Source of the DNA: Tilletiaria anomala UBC 951 | Taxonomy: Eukaryota; Basidiomycota; Exobasidiomycetes; Georgefischeriales; Tilletiariaceae | Assembly: GCF_000711695.1 (NCBI RefSeq) | Contig: NW_013546951.1 | Location: 32,180-96,179 of the forward strand | Reading direction: 5' to 3' | Length of the DNA: 64,000 nucleotides | Part shown: positions 32,199 to 43,279 of the stretch, piece after piece | Position numbering within the stretch: position 1 is the stretch's first letter | Layout: every line of letters starts with the position of its first letter | The notes under the pieces: model-generated | The model's input: the letters and a program-made list of their open reading frames with translations, nothing else | What the model was told of the DNA's origin: nothing | The model's database searches: none | Program-made: the position numbers and the translations under genes

Positions 32199-34426
32199 TC
32201 AGTATTGCCCATGCCACCAACCGAAGATTGGCCGCTGTTTTGGCTGTTGTATAGGGATGCTCCCTAATGACTGTCCCATCTTGATCTTCTGTCCAGCCTG
32301 GATGGAAAAGTCGAATGTCTCAGGCGCCTCGAATACGAGCACGACGGTGCTACCGAGAAGGAAGCCGCCCATCTCGTCGCCAATCTTCAGCGGCTGCCCG
32401 CCGAGGATTCTGCTGGCTGAGCTGTACGTAGCTTCGGAGTAGGTGCCGGCCAAAGCGCGCTGGTCGCGCAGGTTGGTGCGCAGCGCACGGTCAAAGTTGA
32501 TGCGAATGGACCCGACGTTGGTCGCGCCGACGGGGATCATGCTGAAAAAGCCGTGCCGCCAGCGACCCAGGAGCGCGACGCGCTCGTTCAAGACAAAGAG
32601 ATTCGCGAGGCGTTGGGCCATGTAGGGAGAAACGGAATAGAGCTCTCCTGTGAGAATAAAAGAAAAATGTAATTAAGGTCAGCATTTGAGACTCATCAGG
32701 CTGAGGATTGCACAGTACGCACCTCTAAAGTGTCTTCTACGCTCGACGATCCAACTTGCAGGACTGTGGAAGTGGTGGTAGTCGCCAGGAGCGAGGTAGA
32801 CAACTGTGAAGAAAAGCTTGTTGCCCTCTTTGACTCCATCGTGCCCCGGTGAATGCGGCTCCAAGATGGGTGGCACAGCGTTGCTGCCCACATCCAACGC
32901 GACATCTGCGTACCTGCCGAGAACCTCTGGTGTATCCGGTGTGGGTATCCCTGCCTCTTCCGCGACGCTATCTTCGTTCCGCAGGAGCGACGTCTCCTCG
33001 GAAATTTGGGACTCGCGCTTCTGCGAGAAGAGCGCCAGGCACGAGAGAGGTTTGTCTTTGCTCCCTTTCCTCCCGCCTGAACGCATAGTGACCGCGTCGA
33101 CCGAGTCGGAAATCCACCTGCTCCACCACGTCGCGCTGAAGACTCGCCAGTGCTGCTGTCGCGGACCGCCGCCAAGCAAGCGGTCCAGACTGTAGTCGAT
33201 CCCGTTGACTCGCGCAAAATTCTTCTCGTCCTTGATTTGGAAGTTGCGCTCTCGCTTGCTGACAGATCCCAAGAGTGCTGATTGCTCGTATGGCTCCAAT
33301 GAATGAGGGTCGGAAGAAAGACCCAGGAGCGCATCGAGCGAATAAGTGATGCCTTTCACTTGCTCGACCCGCCGTTGCTTCACGGAACCAAAGTGGAGGA
33401 CCTTACCGTCTGCAGGAGAGACCTGGAAGTGTGCGAAATGGAACGTAAGCATCACGCGCTGCTACTACGCTTGGAAATAGCCTCTTACCAGCTCAGCATG
33501 CGCGGAAATTGGACGTGCACTGTCCTTTAGCTCGCGGTAGAAGAATTCGCCGAGACTGGCGTAATGCGTCAGGTCCGGGTCTTTCATCTCGTCCAGGTTG
33601 CAGCCGAAAAGGTACGAGTAGAACTTGAAGCCATACGGTCGGAACCACATGGGCAGCGTCAGGTTATTGGCCCAGCCCCAGAGTCGCGAGATGCTGTTGA
33701 GCGGCAAGGCAGCAAAGACATACACGGTCCACGGCCCGTCCATCTTGACGACCTGGCCATTCTCATCGACGATCTTGCCGCCGCTACCGAGCCCTTTGCC
33801 ATCACGCTCGGCGAGGTACTGCCGTCGCGCCTGCACACCGACAAGCACGCAGGCGCCAAGGAGGATCGGGATGGGGTACCATCGGATTCGTGTCGAGTGC
33901 CACGCTTGGCGGAGGGTGCCTGGATGCGGGAAAGGAGCAGAGCATGTGTAAGAGGAAATAAGCTGATAGGCGTGTGGCAAGCGCATAGGGTAAGTCACTC
34001 ACGTTTCGGCCGTGGAGGTGAGTTCTGTTGCTGCTGATCTTGAGAGTTACCGCTCGCGTCAGAGCCGTAATGGCGCCTGCTCGGCGGCGGTCCTCTGAGC
34101 GCGAATATGTACCCTCGGACTGGCGGACGTGCATGGCGCTGCTGCGGCACCAGCGTCTGATGTATCTGCCAAGGTAGGAGCACTTGCGTTGCCGGCTGTG
34201 AGGTGCACATGCCAGCATGGTCGTGTGGCAGCTTTGGTAGCACCTGCCGTGTGCTGAACACTCTGCATTCCTGCGAAAGGTGCAATTGATGATGACGATG
34301 TTGTTGTTGTTGCTGCTGCTGCAGACACGTCCGCAACGAGCGACCGAGCAGTGTCGCGGTTCGTTTGGCGTCTGCAGACCTCATTCTGAACGCGCTACCG
34401 AGTTGAATGAGCTTTCCGATGAGCAA
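32199..34426 (-). CDS. PSD1: Phosphatidylserine decarboxylase, mitochondrial (Psd1)
   Basis: Makes phosphatidylethanolamine from phosphatidylserine at the inner mitochondrial membrane. Exons 34003-34426, 33489-33919, 32723-33422 and 32199-32647 give 667 residues. The N-terminus is basic with a poly-Gln run, fitting a presequence; [19 protein letters not shown] is the membrane anchor. Then come [51 protein letters not shown] and [14 protein letters not shown]. The self-cleavage motif LGST ([14 protein letters not shown], serine near residue 618) yields the alpha subunit with its pyruvoyl group, so the enzyme should be active. Unusual: between VSPADGK and GDYHHFH there is an insert of roughly 130 residues holding a near-repeat of the [13 protein letters not shown] motif. 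Minus strand, converging on the orphan gene. Confidence 0.95.
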
Positions 34427-35114
34427 GCAGAGGAGCTTCTACGAGTCAGTGTGCTTCGCCCTTTGCAATGATGCTTCCAGGACAATGGGGGCCCCACCCG
34501 CGTCGCAGTCCCGCAGCTGTAGCTAGAAGCAGAGTGTGCAGCCTGTGTGCCTCTTCGTCGGATCCGAAGCACGTAGGCAGTGGGCGTGCACTCTTCCCCG
34601 GTCTATTTGTATAGCACGTATCTATCTTGCCGCCCAGTGTACACGAGCCTGTATCATAACGTGTGCTCGCATCAGGTGGAGATTCAGGCGAGTGGGAGTT
34701 ATGAGGATTCCATATCCGATTGGCAGCTGGGAGTGGAGTTTTGTGGTGAAGCGATGAAAAGGGCGGATCCACCTTCTAGGGTTACGGACATCTGGAACAC
34801 CATCTGCGTTTCTTTCATTGCCTCTAGTGCAACCATCGCTTGTCGGTAATTGTAAGCCGGCGTGATGCTATTTGCTACACAGGTCACGTCACGGTGTTGC
34901 CAGTACTTTGCCTTTGATCGGCCATGGGCCGTATCAATACGGGTAAACCGGCACCAGTGCTTCCTTCCAAGCGTGTCCGACGCGCCAAGCGCCCAGCCAG
35001 TTTATGATGGTTGATGCTTTCCATCAGCGCGCCGCCGGGGAGTGGGCCAGGTAGGTCCTGACATGACCGGCGACGATAGATGTGACAGAACCGTCTTGAC
35101 GGCTCCCCCCATTC
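34427..35114. other. Intergenic, PSD1 promoter side
   Basis: About 690 bp upstream of PSD1. Short open frames only; no TATA box, RNA gene or repeat was identified with confidence. Confidence 0.4.
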
Positions 35115-35908
35115 ATGTCTAATTCATCGCCAAGTCCTTCGTCCTCATTGTCTTCTTCATATTCTTCCTCGCCGGAAAGCGAAGACTATGTGCCTACTCT
35201 GCGCCGCCACACGCTGGCCATCGAGACATTCTGGTGTCACCCTCTGTCTGCTTCGTCTTCTCAGCATCGGCGAGGACAGATGCGCTCGAGGCGTGGCAAG
35301 CGTCGGGAAGGGAACGATGCTACACTGCCGAGCAGTGTCGAGGATTACATCGCAGCTTTCACTGTCGTTGGTGCAAGCTACCCCTCGGCAGCCGTTCGGA
35401 CCTAAGGCCAGCTGAGCTGGTTTCACGACCATCACCCAAGTGCAAAAACGTACTCTCACCCTGGAGCGAACACGCTTACTCTCTCCTCTTCGGCTCTATG
35501 CATGGTCTCCTTCATAGGTCCGTCCAGGAATGACACGGTCAATCGGTGGGGCGAAGATGCTGGCTACCTGATTGCCGCACACCGTGCTTTGGATGGTCTT
35601 CACTGAGCTGAAAATTCTGCTTTCGCTTTGCTGCATCTCCTCGGGGTTGCGCACAGAGCTGATGGGCCTCCATTTGTGACGCACAGAGACGCTCCGATTG
35701 CGCGTGGACCACCAGCTATCAATTGGAACGCGCTACATGTGTGTTTGAAAGAGCTAAAGAAGCGAGGGTACCAATCGACGCATTTGCCTCAACGATTCCC
35801 GCGACCCATGCTGATGCCTCGTCGAACATCACGGGCTCCCTAGTAAAGGAGAGAACGGTAAAGGGAAGAGCAGGACACACGATCGCAGTCGCAGGCTCTG
35901 AAGGGTGA
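35115..35908 (+). other. Coding-like fragments in changing frames
   Basis: Several plus-strand stretches look protein-like but sit in different frames: a Ser-rich start (SPSPSSSLSSSYSSSPESED) at 35115, a Cys/His-containing piece CYTAEQCRGLHRSFHCRWCK near 35.33 kb, NRWGEDAGYLIAAHRALD near 35.56 kb, and an end PIDAFASTIPATHADASSN to 35908. I could not connect them with GT-AG introns that keep phase. This may be a multi-exon gene I failed to resolve, a decayed gene, or a sequence with indel errors. Confidence 0.3.
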
Positions 35909-36340
35909 CCTCGAGGCCTGAGGATGCTGCTTTCACATCATCACTTCAGCGGCTATGAACAAGGCTGTTGCATCTCTTCTTTGCACCGCGTGGGTGCTCC
36001 AAAAGCAAATTAACCATTCCAGACACACGTAAGGAGAGCCCATGCAAACCATTGACCAGCGATGAACGAAGTGCATCTGCAAAAGCAAGTGTCGACCTAG
36101 ATGCGTACACACATGCAATTGGTGTCACAGCAAGGCTACCCCATGCCCACACGAGCGTAAAGTATATCACATCGAGTGTGACGGCATTCGAATTGGTGCT
36201 TGACAAGGAAATCTACGTGCATTCCAAAGCATACCAACGATATGCGCTGTCCAATGACCAATCCAAATCGCTCAGTGCATGCATACAGCTGTGCCGCGGC
36301 TTGGCTGCAACTGTTCCTGGTTGCTTGCGGCGCTCAGCCA

Positions 36341-38665
36341 TGTCTGCACATGTCATGGACATTGATGGACCCGTCCAGATGCCCGGAGCTAGCCAGAAGG
36401 AGAGCTTGGCAACGATGATGGAGAGCCTGCGGACGGCGCCACAACCGGGGCCAATGCAAAAGCCAAGGAACCATCGCGGACAATGGGCGAAGGGCAGCGC
36501 TGGGAATCAATCTGCCCTTGAGGAGGATGGCAAACCATCATCGTGGTATAGCGTCACCAAAACGTCCAACTCACCGCTTCTCACTTCTCTGGAGGCGTTC
36601 GTCATATCCAAAGCTGGCTTCTCCAGCCAAAGCAGCAGCAGCAGTCATGGCAGCGGGGGGCATGCACCAGCGGGAACATATGCCGACGGCCTTGTGCTAC
36701 TCGCCACTCGTCCCCCCAAGCCGTGCGACGAGGCAGGGGAGCGCACGTTCCCAATCTCTGTCGTGCGGGCGCTTGCAAAGATTCTCTCTGGCTCGTCATG
36801 GAACCTCTCATCGGATCATTTGCAAAGGCGTCCATTGGACAACGGTACCTTTGACGCTATCAGCGCGGCCCTACACTGTCCATCGGATGGCGATCCTGGG
36901 CTCACCGGCAGAATGGTGTGCGGCAATGGCCGGGCTGACAGAGTTCCTACCAAACCTACTCAATCTTACCATCGTCGAGTTGCACGCGCTGTCCTTGCCG
37001 CAGTTCATTGAGGTGCGGCAGCTCGGTAGCAAGACGAGCAGCAGTACCAACAGCACAAGCAGCACATCACCCGCAACGAATGCTCGCGCCACATGTGGCG
37101 GTCTCCCGCGCAAAGCGATGCTGCTGGACAACATGCACAGCACGGCCTTGCCGCCGATGATGCCATTGCTGAAGGACTTGGAGTACATGCACCTCCGCAG
37201 GGAGTACGTCCCAAACCGCTGCGCCGGTAGCTGACGGTCTGATCAGCTTGGCCAGGATGAACATGCGCAATCGTGACAATGCTCTCGACATTGCCGTGGC
37301 GTTCCGGTCAAAGCGACAGGGGCAGATGCAGGCATGGGAAAGAGCAAGAGCGGGAGCTGAGCGAACGGGCAGCGGGAGGAGTGCAACAGGCTTCGGCGCA
37401 GCCCGTTCCATGGAACAACGCGGAAGGGCAAGCGCTTGCGTCCAGGAGCGCGGAAAAGCAGAAAGCATATCCAGTGCCCAGACCCAGCCCGAACACACGA
37501 CTGCCGTCATCTCAGTTTAGCATCTGCGCTGGGCTGCTGCGCTGATCGCAGCTGGAAGCGGGCGGGCGGTCGCTTTGCGGCGTCGAAGAGTTGCCCTCAC
37601 CTCCAGCGCGTGCTGTCGGGGACGTACACGTGCGTGAGCTGCGAGGCGCGCATCTGCGAAGACCCGTTTGCTGAGAAGGGCAAGAAGATTGAGGCCGGAA
37701 GCAGTGACAGGGTTGGCGACGGCAACAGTGGTGCCTCTGTTGCCTCTCACCCTCTTTGTCAGCAGCAGGAGCTGCTGCAGATACTGCGTCGTCATTGTTC
37801 TCCTCCTCCTCATCGCCACCCTCGCCCAGCGATGAGGTATCGCCGACGGTGCCGCCGCCGCTGATCGAGAAAGGGCGGCACATCCACTCGTACTTCCGCC
37901 CGGGCCTGTCTCTGTCCAGCTGGTATATGGACAAGCCGCCGAAATCGGTTGCGAGGCGCTTTACGGCGCCGACACCAGGAGAGCGAGCTAACGCTGCATC
38001 TGCAGGCCATGACGCTCGACGCACACGTGGTCCTGCTCGGCGGGGTGGGGCCATGGCTGAAAGTGAAGGACAGTGTCTACTGTGGGTCCCATGGGAAGGA
38101 ACAGGGGCACGAGTCGAGCACTCCGGAGTACCGCGCGTTCTTCCCACCTCTGAGGGACAAAGCGGGTGATGGGAGGCCACAGCAGCAAGGCCCGCACGGT
38201 CGGCAGCAGCAGCCGGGTGCGTCATCCTGCAGCAGGCTGGACACGAAGGAGTGCGTCAGCGACCACCTCGCGCAGCAGCAGCACGAACGGCGGCGTGGAA
38301 GGAAGGAGCTACTCGAGTGGCGCATCTGCGCGTACCGCACACGCGGCTCAGCGGGCGCGGACACCGCTTGCAGCCGCTCTCCATCGCGCCGTTCTCAACG
38401 ACGAGCAGCACTGCGCCTGCGGATGCCGGTGACGGTCTGTTCGCGGCAACAGCGACGCGGAAGTTGCGGCGGGGGTGGCGTAGTTAGATGAGAAGAGGGA
38501 GAAGGAGTGGGCAAAGGAGAAGGAGTGGGCAAAGGAGAAGAAGAAAGAGAAAGAGAGCTGCAGCGCGTGTGTCAGTGCTTCTTGTACCTGCACGAGGTGT
38601 CGATCTTCTGGGAGGGCCACGTGCTGCGATGGGTACGGCAGAAAGCGGGATTTCTATTCGATTGA
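36341..38665 (+). CDS. Unresolved uncharacterised gene (or pseudogene)
   Basis: Not recognised. Starts MSAHVMDIDGPVQM at 36341 and is open to about 36844. An intron 36845-36911 would join LQRRPLDN to EWCAAMAGLTEFLPNLLN; further on there is MMPLLKDLEYMHLRREY. Near 37.6 kb comes CPHLQRVLSGTYTCVSCEAR (CxxC). A second plausible intron, 37704-37762, leads to GRHIHSYFRPGLSLSSWYMD. Then LTLHLQAMTLDAHVVLLGG, GRKELLEWRICAYR and a last segment VSIFWEGHVLRWVRQKAGF ending at the stop 38663-38665. Frame changes near 37.34, 37.52, 37.98 and 38.4 kb are not explained by introns I can see. Codon use is G/C-rich like genuine genes here. Either a novel multi-exon protein with small exons, or a gene broken by frameshifts. 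Confidence 0.35.
38499..38540 (+). repeat. 18-bp tandem repeat, 2.3 copies
   Basis: Two exact adjacent copies (38499-38516 and 38517-38534) of an 18-bp purine-rich unit beginning GAGAAGGAG and containing TGGGC, plus a third partial copy. It lies just before the last coding-like segment of the unresolved gene. Confidence 0.8.
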
Positions 38666-39727
38666 TGGATGGGATAGGTACACGATTTGGTGGTGTGAGT
38701 GCGGTCGAAGAGACGCGTGAAGTACTTTTTTCGCCCAACGTGCATGGTCGGCACTATTGTGTATACATGCGTGTCCCGTCAACTGCTCAAAGAAGACAGG
38801 AGCCGAGGCTGGCGGTGAAGTCTGCAGATGGTGCCTCTTCGGCTGGCTCTGCATGGAGTGGACGCGCGAACGCGAGCCGGGGAGGGGTCGGGGTTTTCGA
38901 ACGAGGCATACCCTCTTTCTCTTTTCGATCAGCCTCAAACGACCATGAATGTTGGTGGCATGGATTTAATTATATACAGATATGTATGCATGTGTGTGTG
39001 AACAGGACCGCAGAAGTCTTCCATGCGACGCTAGGGCCAAATTGGACGTAAAGTGAAGCGAAAGGCGTTGCCCTTCCCACTCGACTGGCGCCGACCGAAT
39101 CCATCACGGACCAAGCGCATCTAATCCAGGGTGGGCACGTTGAGCTCACCCACTGCTTGGCCTGGCAGCTGGCAGACGGATGCATACGCATGCGCTGGCT
39201 GATTCGATTCAATTGGAGGGTGGATCCCTTAGTGGCGCATCAACCCTCCAAGTTCGGAAAGGTGTTTTCATTGATTCATTTGCCGGAGCCTCCGTCGTCT
39301 GTGCTCAACTCGTGCCGTGCTACCAACCTCGAGAGTCAAGAGATGAGTGGGCTACAGCACTCTAACCGTGTTCTGCGCCTGCGGGGACATGCCCCGCCCG
39401 GCTGCATGCAAGCGACAGACAGACTGGTCCCGCACCAGTCAACTGTCCGTTCAAGAGTCCAAGTGTGCCAGTCTGGCTGGCACAGGAGATCGGCCTTCGC
39501 TCTGCACTATCCTGCCGGGCCTGCTGCCGCGCGCGACTTTGGGGTACTGCTGACACAGGGTTCTTTTCCCTCTCCCTCCAGGCACACAGCCACAGCGCCG
39601 CCCTGCAGTTCAGTGCGCTGCGCGTGCTGCCGCAGTGCAGTCTGACTCTTTGGCGTGTCTGTCTCTTCCACTGCAGCGCTCCACTCGATCTGTCGCATCT
39701 CACTGTGATGGGCTCTCACACCAGTCA
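38666..39727. other. Intergenic, no gene resolved
   Basis: About 1.06 kb between the unresolved gene and the palindrome at 39728. Overlapping open frames on both strands, none with a motif. Probably 3' flank on the left and distal promoter of the Q-rich gene on the right. Confidence 0.4.
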
Positions 39728-39757
39728 AGTGTGCGAGTGGCGCGCCACTCGCACACT
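39728..39757. promoter_or_regulatory. Perfect 30-bp palindrome
   Basis: Bases 39728-39742 are the exact reverse complement of 39743-39757, with no spacer; the centre is GGCGCGCC. It sits about 80 bp upstream of a TATA-like ATATATAT (about 39838) and 1.3 kb before the start of the Q-rich gene. A dimeric-factor site or cruciform-forming element is inferred. Confidence 0.6.
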
Positions 39758-39837
39758 CACCGCAGCCCATCCAGCCTGTTCGATACAACCCTGCCAGTCA
39801 GCCTTCACCGCCATCACCATCGCCCCCTTTCCCCCCC

Positions 39838-41078
39838 ATATATATCCCATCTTCATCTCGCCCGCCCTTCTTCAACTCTCCTCGCCTCGCTTCACCTCGC
39901 CTCGCCTCGTTCCGTCTCTCTTTCTCTCTCTACCTTCCCCTTCGCTTCGACCATTTCCACTTCCGACCAGTTGTGTCTCCCGTCTCTAATACAGCACATA
40001 ATCCAACCCAAAAACAGAAAAAAAAATCCGGTCCCCTTGTTTCCTCACAACAACGAGCGCGCAGCGCAGCGCTTTCGCCCTGTCCACTCTTCCCAGTCAT
40101 ATCACTTGCCTCAAACGCACCATCAAGTGCTGAACAGCAGCACCTGGTGCACGCCGTCGTAGCCACTGTAGACCAAAAAGGCCACAGGAAAAAGGTGAGA
40201 ATCAGAGGCGAGCGGGTGGATGGCCAACGCCCCAAGGGGGTAACCGAGAGAAAGAGGCGGTGCCCGAAGCCCAACGGTCTCTTGTTGGTCGCGCGTCTAT
40301 ACGCGCATACTCAACACCACAAAGGGCGCTACTGTGGAAAGGAGTACAGAGACGTACAGCAACTGACTCTCAACCACATCTCGCGTGTCATATCCAATGT
40401 ACAGAGCTTGTCAAGAAGCAGATAGCATCAATATCCTTCGCTTCAGCTCCACCCGCTTCTCTTCTTTTTGCTCCACCGCCTACCGCCAGCCAAGCTCACA
40501 GCACCTACCTCTGCCTCCCCAAGCAAGGCCCTCTGAGAGGCAGCCCTTGTCGATATCACACTCAACCAAGCCTCTTTTTGACCCTACCAACAAACAGGTC
40601 CTTCGTACCCGTCGATTGATTCGACTCATCACGCTCCCCAACAGCCAGCGACTCATCCAACTGCCAAAGCAAGCAAACAAGCAAGCGACCCAAGCCGACG
40701 AGCGACGATCGCTTTTGCTCGATCCGGCTACCCACACTAGCCACCCCCCAATCACCAAGTTTAACTGCATTCGACGGCACTGCCGTGCGTCCCAGCTTAC
40801 TCGATAAACCCCAGTACTCCACGCGGCCGTACTTCACACGCGCCCGCGCTCATACACCCAACCCACTCATCTAGCACATTCGCAACAGACAATCGACCTC
40901 GGCCTTAGAGCCCACTCAAGCGTCCCTTGCTCTGGCATCCAACCCTCGCACATTTGCCCAATCTGTGAGCACGGCAAGCACTGAGCACCAAAATGGACCC
41001 CGTCACTGACAGCTGTTTCTCCTTCCTCCGCAATACGCCTACAGTTTGAACTTCATCTGAGCTTTTACTTTGTCCACC
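39838..41078 (+). promoter_or_regulatory. TATA box and long pyrimidine-rich leader of the Q-rich gene
   Basis: CATATATATCC at 39838 is followed by a CT-rich tract (39850-39950, repeated CTCGC) typical of fungal transcription starts, then about 1.1 kb with no recognisable protein before the start codon at 41079. Several upstream ATGs occur. An intron within the leader is possible (GTGAGA near 40195), but the acceptor was not fixed. Confidence 0.45.
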
Positions 41079-42788
41079 ATGAAGCCCACGGCGGCTCCTT
41101 TCACACCAGGCATGAACGCATCGTTTGCGGACGGCCAAGCCTCTGGTGCGACCAACGAAGCGAGCAGTCCGCCCGCCTACGCTAGCAGCAACAGCACTAA
41201 TACCAACCGCCTGAGCGGCACCGGCCTGCCCGCCAAACCCGTCGCTGCCGCACAGGCCGCCGCCGCGCACAAGGCGGCGGGGGATCAGCAGCAACAGCTG
41301 CGTGCTTCCAGCCCCAGCAGCGCCACGTCCGTTGAAGAGGGAAATGGCGGTGCGAGCGTCAGCAGCGCGCGCGAGAGCGCAGTCAATATGCTTCGGCAAC
41401 GCCAGGGCCAAGCGGCCTTCCGCGCGGCCAGCAGCGCGGCGCACGTGCGCGAACAGCAGGAGCAGCTCAAACAGCAGCTCGCGCTGCAGCAGCAGCTGCA
41501 GCAGTTTGAGTTGATGCGTCTGCAGGCACTGCAGGCGCAGCAGATGCATCTACAGGGTCATCAGCAGCAGCAGCAGGACGAGTATGAGCTCGCATCTGCC
41601 CAAGTGGCCGCTGCGCTCGAGCAGCAGCAGCAGCAGATGCTCGCGCTTCAACTCCAGCTGCAGCATGCCCAGTTGGTTCAGCAGGAGCAACAGCAACAAC
41701 AGTACGCCAGCGCCAGCGAGCAGCGCAGCGCCGCTCAAGCCACGCTGCAGGCCAACATGCGCAACCGTCAACTGGCTGCGCAGCACCAGCAGCAGGCGCT
41801 GCAGGAGCAGTTGATGCTGCAGCAACAACAGCAGCAGCTCTTGCTCCTTCACGCTCTGCAGCAGCAGCAACAGCAACAGCAACAGGCGCTGGCTGAACAG
41901 CAGCAGCAGCGCCAACGCTCCTCATGGAACGTCGACGGTACCAGCCGCTCCTTGACGCGTTCCGATCTGCGCCACTTGTCGGGCAGCGGCTTGCCCATCA
42001 ACCCTGCCGCTGCCGCTGCTGGCAAGCGTGAGCGCACCGTCTCCACGGCCGACAGCGCCATCTCGTGGCGCTCGTCTTCCATCTCGCGCAACAGCGGCGC
42101 GACCAGCAACAGCAAGCCAACGCCATCTACTGCCGCCGGCGCCACTCGGCGCAGCGCCAGCATAAGCAGCGCCAGCTCGACTCCGACGCCAAGCATCGTC
42201 GTTGACGATAGCGAGACGAGCAGCAATGCCGCGAGCAGCGCCGTCCTGTCTGATGACGGTGACGACAATGAAGATGTTGCTTGCCAGCAGGAGGGCGACG
42301 CAGACGAGGTGACGCCCGCGTCGAGCGCTGCGTCTTCCTCTGAAGGCGCCGCAGACGGCGCCGGCGGCGATGCTGAAGCCTACGAGGAATGCGTTAGCAC
42401 GCCCGTGACCAAGAAACCCTCCGCTTCCGGAAGCTCCAGTGGCGGAGCGAACCACAAGTACGCGAGCGCAGGCATCAGCCCGCGCCTACCGCCCATCCAG
42501 CTCGTGGCTGCGCCGCGCTCGCGCACGTTCACGTCCGAAGCCAAGCTGCTTGTTCCCTCCGCCGCCTCGTCGCTGTCTGCGCCCTCGCACGCGCAGCAGA
42601 TGCAAATGCAGCAGCCGGTGCGCCAGCCACGGGGGCCGCCGAGCGACGTGGCGCCGCTCAACTTTTCCGCGCGCGCCAATGCGCGAGTCCGCCGCGAGGC
42701 GATGGGCAGGCTGCTCAGCCGCAGCCTTGCGGCCACGTCTGCCGGTGCGGCGATGAGCGGACGCATGGTTAGCAGCCCAGTCGCGTAA
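41079..42788 (+). CDS. Gln/Ala/Ser-rich low-complexity protein, 569 residues
   Basis: Not recognised as a named family. One uninterrupted exon. Residues about 115-285 are dominated by glutamine in runs of up to nine, interleaved with Leu and Met, so likely a coiled-coil or prion-like region. Around it are short basic motifs with possible phosphorylation sites: LSGTGLPAKP near residue 45, its echo LSGSGLPINP near 305, then RTVSTADSAISWRSSS. A Ser/Ala/Asp-rich acidic region follows; the C-terminus is APLNFSARANARVRREAMGR and LLSRSLAATSAG. Such composition is common in fungal transcription or RNA regulators; this is inference. Start at ATG 41079 in context CCACCATGA. The long leader hints at regulated expression. 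Confidence 0.7.
   Translation: MKPTAAPFTPGMNASFADGQASGATNEASSPPAYASSNSTNTNRLSGTGLPAKPVAAAQAAAAHKAAGDQQQQLRASSPSSATSVEEGNGGASVSSARESAVNMLRQRQGQAAFRAASSAAHVREQQEQLKQQLALQQQLQQFELMRLQALQAQQMHLQGHQQQQQDEYELASAQVAAALEQQQQQMLALQLQLQHAQLVQQEQQQQQYASASEQRSAAQATLQANMRNRQLAAQHQQQALQEQLMLQQQQQQLLLLHALQQQQQQQQQALAEQQQQRQRSSWNVDGTSRSLTRSDLRHLSGSGLPINPAAAAAGKRERTVSTADSAISWRSSSISRNSGATSNSKPTPSTAAGATRRSASISSASSTPTPSIVVDDSETSSNAASSAVLSDDGDDNEDVACQQEGDADEVTPASSAASSSEGAADGAGGDAEAYEECVSTPVTKKPSASGSSSGGANHKYASAGISPRLPPIQLVAAPRSRTFTSEAKLLVPSAASSLSAPSHAQQMQMQQPVRQPRGPPSDVAPLNFSARANARVRREAMGRLLSRSLAATSAGAAMSGRMVSSPVA
41450..41915 (+). repeat. CAG/CAA-rich polyglutamine tract
   Basis: Imperfect CAG/CAA trinucleotide repeats inside the Q-rich gene encoding Gln runs. 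They create leucine-rich antisense frames that are not genes. Length is likely to vary between strains. Confidence 0.85.
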
Positions 42789-43279
42789 ACTGTTACGCTT
42801 TTTTCATTGCCGTTGCTTGCTTTTTTCCTTTTCGTTCGTATTCCCAGGCGCCCGCTGTCTGTTACCATCAATAGGCGAGCGCGCCTTTCATTTCGATCTC
42901 CTGCCGCCTGCCGTCTGCCACTCGTCTTTGTAGATGTGCATCTTCCTGCCGACCAGATTTGCCTGGCTGGCAGGCAGACGAAGACAGAGTCAAATCGGTT
43001 CCCCGTCCATCCGCACACATACTTGCGCGTCATCGCTGGCATTCTTTTGTAGTTGTACAATATACCGAAGATTTGTTTACTTTCGAAAGCAGAAATTAAA
43101 AAAAAAAATGCGACGAAGGCTTTGGTTTGTGTACCAGATGGCATTTGTGCTGTGTATCGTATTGTGCTATGATCCACCTACGCGAGTCAGCGTTACTACG
43201 CTCTGCCTTGCTTCCTGCACTGCTTGATTTACAGACAGCAAAACGCCTGGCTTGCTCGCCGGATACCCTCTCTTGCGCC
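42789..43279. other. 3' flanks of two convergent genes
   Basis: About 490 bp between the Q-rich gene (plus) and the enoyl-CoA hydratase (minus). It contains an A-run at 43097-43110, consistent with 3' processing signals. No gene seen. Confidence 0.5.

Noticed and set aside
36844-36912. Frameshift in the unresolved gene near 36.9 kb
   Set aside because: A 67-nt GT-AG intron explains this frame change, so it is not evidence of decay.
37512-38225. Minus-strand frame of 237 residues
   Set aside because: Composition is Arg/Ser/Pro-rich shadow; plus-strand fragments are more protein-like.
41550-41915. Leucine-rich minus-strand frames opposite the Q-rich gene
   Set aside because: Produced by CAG/CTG repeats read backwards; not real membrane proteins.
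42380-43177. Minus-strand frame of 265 residues overlapping the end of the Q-rich gene
   Set aside because: Runs through the real gene's 3' end and an A-tract; no motif.
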